From Tsukamurella tyrosinosolvens (lineage in GTDB: Bacteria; Actinomycetota; Actinomycetes; Mycobacteriales; Mycobacteriaceae), in the NCBI RefSeq assembly GCF_900104775.1, contig NZ_FNSA01000003.1, forward strand, positions 1,116,001-1,180,000: a stretch of DNA of 64,000 bases, written 5' to 3'. Shown here piece by piece: positions 60,588 to 64,000 of this stretch. A program made the position numbers and the translations under genes. Numbering within the stretch: position 1 is the stretch's first letter; each line of letters opens with the position of its first letter. Below the pieces are notes generated by a model. That model ran no database searches. It saw nothing but the letters and a program-made list of their open reading frames with translations, and was not told where the DNA came from.

Positions 60588-61088
60588 ATGGCTGAACCGG
60601 ACCCCCGGGACCCGATCGCGCGCGCCCGCCGCAACTGGGAGGACGCGGGCTGGGGCGGCGACGTCGCCTCGGGCATGGAGGCGGTGACCTCCGTGATGCG
60701 AGCGCACCAGATCCTGCTCGCGCGGATCGAGACGGCGCTCAAGCCCTTCCGCCTGTCGTTCTCCCGATTCGAGCTGCTGCGGCTGCTCGCCTTCACCAAG
60801 CGCGGCGAACTGCCGATCTCGAAGGCGAGCACCCGGCTGCAGGTGCACGTCTCGTCGGTGACCCACGCGATCGACAGGCTCGGCGAGGCCGGGCTGGTCG
60901 AGCGCAAGCCCCACCCGACCGACGGCCGCACCACGCTCGTCGCCATCACCCCGGACGGCCGGGAGCTGGTGGAGAAGGCGACCGTGGTGCTCAACGACGT
61001 CTTCTCCGACATCGGCATGCCGGACGACGAGTCCGCCGCCCTGGTCGGCGCGATCCGCTCGTTGCGCCGCTTCAACGGCGACTTCTGA
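60588..61088 (+). CDS. MarR family regulator, likely controller of the mms cluster
   Basis: A 166-residue winged-helix regulator: SRFELLRLLAFTKRGELPISKASTRLQVHVSSVTHAIDRLGEAGLVERKPHPTDGRTTLVAITPDGRELV (about 52-122). A 30-residue N-terminal extension (ARARRNWEDAGWGGDVASGMEAVTSVMRAHQ) is common in MarR proteins near catabolic acyl-CoA operons. It follows mmsB by 27 bp in the same direction, so it would be self-regulated through the operator at 56898-56915. GAGGAAGG precedes the ATG. Its 3' end overlaps the convergent MFS gene by 17 bp. Confidence 0.92.
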   Translation: MAEPDPRDPIARARRNWEDAGWGGDVASGMEAVTSVMRAHQILLARIETALKPFRLSFSRFELLRLLAFTKRGELPISKASTRLQVHVSSVTHAIDRLGEAGLVERKPHPTDGRTTLVAITPDGRELVEKATVVLNDVFSDIGMPDDESAALVGAIRSLRRFNGDF

Positions 61089-62514
61089 CCGCCGCGGCGG
61101 GGAGTCGGGGCTCCGTGCCGTCGGTCGACGGTGCGCGGTGCAGGCTCCGGGCGCACGCAGCGAAGGCGGCGGCGAGTCCGGCGTGCACCACCAGGACCAC
61201 CGCGAAGGCGTGCTGCGCGGGCATCCCGCCGGCCAGCGCGGTGTAGCCCGTCCCGAGCGTCGCGACGCCCAGCGCGAACGCCGCCTGCTGCGCCGTCGAC
61301 ACGAGACCGCCGGTGAGCCCGGCGATGCGGTCCGGCACCGCCCCCATGATGGCCCCGACCAGTGGCCCGAACTGCATCGCCTGGGCCGCGCCCACGAGGA
61401 TCAGGGCGGGCTGCACCGCCCACGCCCAGATCTGCGGGGCCGCGAGGCCGGTCGCCGCGAGGGCGAGGAGGCCGACGGCGTTGAGCGCGGCCCCCACCGG
61501 CATGGTCCGCGCGCCGAGGACGCGGTGGATCGCCGGCTGGCCCAGGGAGACGGCCACGAAGGCGGCGCCGTACGGCACCAGGGCCAGGCCCGACGCCATC
61601 GGGCTCATCCCCAGGGCGTGCTCGCTCACCAGCGCGTACTCGAAGACCAGGGCGCCGTAGCCGGAGAAGAACAGCAGCGCCATGAGCAGCCCGACCCGGA
61701 TCGGCCGGTGCGCGAACACCGACGGCGGCAGCATCGGCGCGCCGCCCGCGGCCTCCGCGCGACGCTGCGCCGACCAGAACGCCGCGCCGGCACCGACGGC
61801 GACGGCGAGCAGCACCCAGGAGACCGGGGGCCAGCCCAGCGAGCCTCCCATCGAGAGCCCCACCAGCAGGGCCAGCAGGGCTGCGGTCAGCAGCGCCGTG
61901 CCGCGGTAGTCCAGCGGGAGCCGGCGCTGCGCGCGCGTGTCGGGCACCGCGCGGGCGGCGGCCGCCGCGACGAGCGCGATGCCGGCGGCCGACCACCACA
62001 CGGTGCGCCACCCGAGGCCCGCCGGGTCCCACGCCAGCAGAGCGCCGCCGACGACCTGCCCGCCGCAGAAGCCCAGGCCCGCCGTGGCGGCGATGACCGC
62101 GATCGCCCGGCGGCGCGCCTCGCCCGTGGCGGTCGCCTGCACGGTCGAGAGCACCTGCGGGGTGAAGGCCGCCGCGCCGACCCCCTGCATCGCGCGGAGC
62201 ACGATGAGCGAGGTGATGTCCGGGGCGAATCCGGCGGCGATGGAGGCGATCCCGGTCGCGATGAGGCCGACCACGAAGACCCGGCGTCGCCCGCGGTTGT
62301 CGCCGAGCCGGCCGAACAGGATCAGTGCCGTCGCGAAGGTCGCCGAGAACGCGGCCAGGATCAGCGTCTGCTGCGCCGGCGACGCGGAGAGCCGCCGCGC
62401 CACCTCGGGGACGGCGACGTTCGCCGACGCGAACAGGAAGGTCGTGAGGAAGTAGGCGACGCCGAGGACGGCGAGCCCGGCGCCGGTCAGGCGGGGGAGG
62501 GGAGCGGAGGTCAT
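61072..62514 (-). CDS. MFS transporter, DHA2-type (14-TM)
   Basis: A 480-residue exporter with 13-14 hydrophobic segments. ASANVAVPEVARRLSASPAQQTLILAAFSATFATALILFGRLGDNRGRRRVF (about 29-80) includes motif A GRLGDNRGRRRVF, and VLRAMQGVGAAAFTPQVLSTV near 105 motif B. GLGFCGGQVVGGALLAW near 145 is the antiporter motif C. It is a typical multidrug or metabolite exporter of unknown substrate. GGAGGT precedes the ATG. It is divergent from an XRE/MmyB-type regulator, the likely controller. Confidence 0.93.
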   Translation of the reverse strand: MTSAPLPRLTGAGLAVLGVAYFLTTFLFASANVAVPEVARRLSASPAQQTLILAAFSATFATALILFGRLGDNRGRRRVFVVGLIATGIASIAAGFAPDITSLIVLRAMQGVGAAAFTPQVLSTVQATATGEARRRAIAVIAATAGLGFCGGQVVGGALLAWDPAGLGWRTVWWSAAGIALVAAAAARAVPDTRAQRRLPLDYRGTALLTAALLALLVGLSMGGSLGWPPVSWVLLAVAVGAGAAFWSAQRRAEAAGGAPMLPPSVFAHRPIRVGLLMALLFFSGYGALVFEYALVSEHALGMSPMASGLALVPYGAAFVAVSLGQPAIHRVLGARTMPVGAALNAVGLLALAATGLAAPQIWAWAVQPALILVGAAQAMQFGPLVGAIMGAVPDRIAGLTGGLVSTAQQAAFALGVATLGTGYTALAGGMPAQHAFAVVLVVHAGLAAAFAACARSLHRAPSTDGTEPRLPAAAVRSRR

Positions 62515-62626
62515 GGCCCCGACGGTGCCTCGTCATCATCCGGGTATCCAGACCGCACGGATCCTAGTAGTGAGACCACCGGGCTCGCGGCGCGCGAGCG
62601 TGCGGCGAGCGGGGATACTCAGTGGC

Positions 62627-63460
62627 ATGGGCACCCGCAACAACGCAGAGCTGGCGCGCTTCCTGCGGACCCGCCGTGAGCAGGTGACTCCGGAACGGGT
62701 CGGGCTCCCGGCAGGCGGCCGGCGCCGCACGCCCGGGCTGCGCCGGGAGGAGGTCGCGGCGCGGGCGCACGTCGGCACGACCTGGTACACGTGGGTCGAG
62801 CAGGGCCGCGACGTCAATCCCAGCCAGGAGGTGCTCTGCGCCGTCGCCGATGCGCTCCTGCTCGATCCGGGGGAGCGGGACCACGTCCTGCGCCTCGCCG
62901 GTCATCCGCCGGGGCCCCCGGCCGAGGAGTCCGGGGCGGCGGCCACCGTCCAACCCGTGCTCGACGCGCTCCTGCCGAATCCCGCCGCCGTGCTCAACAC
63001 CCGCGGCGACATGGTTCTGTACAACCGCGCCTTCCGCTTCCTCATCACCGACGTCGAACGGTTCCCGCCGGAGCACCGGAACTGCCTCTGGCTGGACTTC
63101 ACGGACGAGCTGTGGCTCGGCGCCTACGCCGCCGACCGGCAGGAGCTCGAGGCCGTCGTCGCGCGGACGCGCGCGCTGTACGCGGGCAGTCACGCCGATC
63201 CCGCGTGGGAGCCGCTGCTGCGCCGGCTGCAGGCGGCTTCGCCGCTGTTCGCGCACCTGTGGAACGCGGGCCTGGTGCTCGACGCCGCCGACTGGGAGAA
63301 GACGATCCGCAATCCGCGGGTGGGGGAGCTGCGCCTGCAGGTGAGCACGTTCAACCTGCGCGACCGGCCTTCGCTGCGGATGCTGACCTACCTCCCGCGC
63401 GACGAGGACACCCGCGAACGGCTGACCCGGATCGTCCCGCCGGAGTATCGCGACGCCTGA
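62627..63460 (+). CDS. XRE/MmyB-like transcriptional regulator
   Basis: A 277-residue regulator. N-terminal HTH: ELARFLRTRREQVTPERVGLPAGGRRRTPGLRREEVAARAHVGTTWYTWVEQGRDVNPSQEVLCAVADALLLDPGERDHVLRLAG (about 7-90). A PAS-like MmyB ligand-binding domain follows (VLDALLPNPAAVLNTRGDMVLYNRAFRFLI..., LRLQVSTFNLRDRPSLRMLTYLPRDEDTRERL). MmyB-type domains bind fatty-acid-like ligands. It is divergent from the MFS exporter, whose gene it may repress. GATACT seven bases before the ATG suggests a leaderless mRNA. Confidence 0.93.
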   Translation: MGTRNNAELARFLRTRREQVTPERVGLPAGGRRRTPGLRREEVAARAHVGTTWYTWVEQGRDVNPSQEVLCAVADALLLDPGERDHVLRLAGHPPGPPAEESGAAATVQPVLDALLPNPAAVLNTRGDMVLYNRAFRFLITDVERFPPEHRNCLWLDFTDELWLGAYAADRQELEAVVARTRALYAGSHADPAWEPLLRRLQAASPLFAHLWNAGLVLDAADWEKTIRNPRVGELRLQVSTFNLRDRPSLRMLTYLPRDEDTRERLTRIVPPEYRDA

Positions 63461-63475
63461 CGCCCGCGGCGCCGC

Positions 63476-64000
63476 TCAGTGCGCGTCGCGCCGGGTGAGC
63501 ATGCCCGCCAAGTGCTCCCGGCTCAGCCGTGCGGCCGCGTCCGCGTCCCTGTGCTCGATAGCGGCGAGCAGTGCGGCGTGGGAGAGCTGATCGTCGTCGC
63601 CGCCGAAGTCTTCGTCGCGGGTCCGCAGCATGTCGATCATCGCCCGGCGCAGGTGCGCGGCGATGCCGTCGAACATCTCGAGCAGGACGGGGTTGTGCGC
63701 GGCAGCGATGACCGCCCGGTGGAAGTCGGTGTCGGTCTCGACGTGCCGCACGAGATCCGCGCGGTGCGCGGCGCGGATGGCGAGCGCGGCGCGAACGGCG
63801 TCCAGGTCCTCCTCGGTCCGGCGCCGCGCGGCGAGCGTCGCGGCCTCCACCTCGACCGCGATCCGTGCCTCGAGCACCGCGTCGATGGCGGCGCCGTCGA
63901 GGAGCACGTCGAGGCCGGACGGGGCGTCGAGCCTGGTCACGAACACCCCGGCGCCCTGCCGGGTGGCGAGCACACCGATCCCCGCCAGCCGCCGGATCGC
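63476..64000 (-). CDS. GntR-family regulator with FCD domain, N-terminus cut by window edge
   Basis: The frame is open to base 64000, so the N-terminus is missing; 174 residues are visible. The first ones, AIRRLAGIGVLATRQGAGVFVTR, are the wing of a GntR winged helix. About residues 25-165 form the FCD ligand domain: LDVLLDGAAIDAVLEARIAVEVEAATLAARR, HVETDTDFHRAVIAAAHNPVLLEMFD (metal-ligand Asp and His) and LSHAALLAAIEHRDADAAARLSREHLAGM. FCD regulators usually sense organic acids. The true start lies beyond the window; the GTG-like position visible inside is not it. Confidence 0.92.
   Translation of the reverse strand, partial: AIRRLAGIGVLATRQGAGVFVTRLDAPSGLDVLLDGAAIDAVLEARIAVEVEAATLAARRRTEEDLDAVRAALAIRAAHRADLVRHVETDTDFHRAVIAAAHNPVLLEMFDGIAAHLRRAMIDMLRTRDEDFGGDDDQLSHAALLAAIEHRDADAAARLSREHLAGMLTRRDAH

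Noticed and set aside
63476-63973. An internal start for the right-edge GntR gene
   Set aside because: The frame stays open to the edge and the wing of the HTH lies in those first residues, so the gene is truncated by the window.

Overview
The window is about 70% G+C and densely coded, with typical actinobacterial traits: GTG starts are common, third codon positions are G/C-saturated, there is a mycothiol-dependent-type enzyme, a ClpC2-like short Clp protein, a deazaflavin-type nitroreductase and DUF1707. The DUF6542 gene and ychF, adjacent in mycobacteria, are both present. This points to the order Mycobacteriales. Tsukamurella or a close relative is my best guess, but it is inference from gene content, not a search result. 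About 68 protein genes and one tRNA are supported, with no rRNA, CRISPR array, transposase or integrase.

Layout. 1-5.3 kb (minus strand): DUF6542 membrane protein (cut by the left edge), rmuC, an AI-2E-type exporter, ogt and an Ada-AlkA fusion for alkylation repair. 5.3-7.8 kb: ybdD-cstA, the peptide/pyruvate uptake module. 8.1-11.7 kb: a complete sugar-type ABC importer (ATPase, permease, lipoprotein) with a strong promoter carrying twin palindromes. 11.7-13.3 kb: ychF, followed by a 455-bp insert whose far end repeats the ychF 3' end and hairpin. 13.3-29.8 kb: small accessory genes, including two TetR regulators with well-defined operators, MFS and GNAT proteins, VOC proteins, a quinone-oxidoreductase-like enzyme, an AAA+ ATPase and a peroxiredoxin. 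29.3-41.2 kb: regulatory modules, including MarR/DJ-1, an ECF42-like sigma factor with its DGPF (YCII) partner, a ClpC2-like autoregulator, MerR/flavodoxin and an ECF sigma/DUF4349 pair.

42.3-51.9 kb is the centrepiece: a selenocysteine island. A formate dehydrogenase operon (fdhA with an in-frame UGA and a SECIS hairpin, fdhB, NrfD-type membrane subunit) sits beside selD, selC (tRNA-Sec, UCA anticodon), selA and selB. These are all the dedicated parts needed to make and insert selenocysteine; only seryl-tRNA synthetase is elsewhere. 52-55 kb: an ArsR-type regulator and a FAD monooxygenase/TetR pair. 55.2-61.1 kb: a valine/isobutyrate-type catabolic cluster (acyl-CoA synthetase, mmsA, acyl-CoA dehydrogenase, mmsB, MarR) with a perfect 18-bp palindrome filling the spacer of the mmsA promoter. 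61-64 kb: an MFS exporter with a divergent XRE/MmyB-type regulator, and a GntR-FCD regulator cut by the right edge.

Two patterns recur. Many genes have a TANNNT hexamer 6-8 bases before the start codon and no Shine-Dalgarno sequence, the signature of leaderless mRNAs. Almost every small regulator has a visible inverted repeat in its own or its divergent neighbour's promoter. Membrane-segment counts and residue positions were estimated by eye.
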